From positions 1 to 16,229 of the forward strand of contig JAMDDG010000451.1 of assembly GCA_023488865.1 (NCBI GenBank): a DNA stretch of 16,229 bases, in the 5' to 3' direction. This DNA is from Bacteroidota bacterium. Its GTDB lineage: Bacteria; Bacteroidota; Bacteroidia; Bacteroidales; Prolixibacteraceae. A program made the translations under genes and the position numbers. Of the stretch, positions 16,211 through 16,229 are shown piece by piece. Within the stretch, counting starts at the first letter, position 1; each line of letters begins with the position of its first letter. The notes beneath the pieces are model-generated. The model was not told the origin of the DNA and did no database searches. It was given only the letters and a program-made list of their open reading frames with translations.

Positions 16211-16229
16211 GATCTTAATTTTTAGCAAT

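Noticed and set aside
1..16229. CRISPR array, tRNA, rRNA or insertion sequence
   Set aside because: No evenly spaced direct repeats, no tRNA-like or rRNA-like stretch, and no transposase-like reading frame or terminal repeats were seen.

Overview
The window looks like part of an integrative conjugative element (ICE) of a Bacteroidota host, of the CTnDOT-related type found in Bacteroidales, followed by accessory (cargo) genes. Three things support this. First, there is the gene run DUF3945 protein, topoisomerase III (topB), DUF1896 protein, giant methylase-helicase, then an excisionase-like HTH protein and RteC. Second, start sites are preceded by A-rich sequence rather than Shine-Dalgarno boxes. 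Third, some sites resemble the Bacteroidota -7 promoter box TAnnTTTG. No integrase, mobilisation or transfer gene, attachment site, tRNA or rRNA is visible, so the ends of the element lie outside the window or were not recognised.

Layout: bases 1-8892 are read on the + strand. They hold the 3' end of a DUF3945 gene, topB, a 152-base regulated-looking leader, a DUF1896 gene, and a 1896-residue protein that joins an adenine-methylase-like domain to a SNF2-like helicase. A hairpin at 8895-8935 closes this run. From 8934 to the end every gene is on the - strand: an AbiH-family abortive-infection gene, a helix-turn-helix gene, rteC, an isoprenylcysteine-methyltransferase-like membrane protein, a Zn/Cd/Pb-type P-type ATPase, a DUF1573 exported protein, and a frameshifted SPFH (prohibitin-like) lipoprotein gene. 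By eye the backbone genes (1-8892 and roughly 9990-10450) are close to balanced in GC. abiH and almost everything beyond 11200 are clearly AT-rich, which suggests different origins.

How the genes may work together: topoisomerase III (related to the CTnDOT excision protein Exc), the HTH protein and RteC belong to the excision and DNA-processing side of such elements. The methylase-helicase resembles DarB-type proteins and may protect or process incoming DNA. abiH would be anti-phage cargo. The P-type ATPase and its methyltransferase-like neighbour would be metal-efflux cargo.

The most interesting structure is the leader of the DUF1896 gene. It has a 15-base perfect inverted repeat whose second arm lies just before the start codon. 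The two arms enclose a terminator-like hairpin. The same 17-base sequence that contains the second arm also stands, identically placed, before topB. Other observations are a cluster of GTCGGTAT repeats between the HTH gene and rteC, and a 7-codon open frame that overlaps the rteC start by ATGA.
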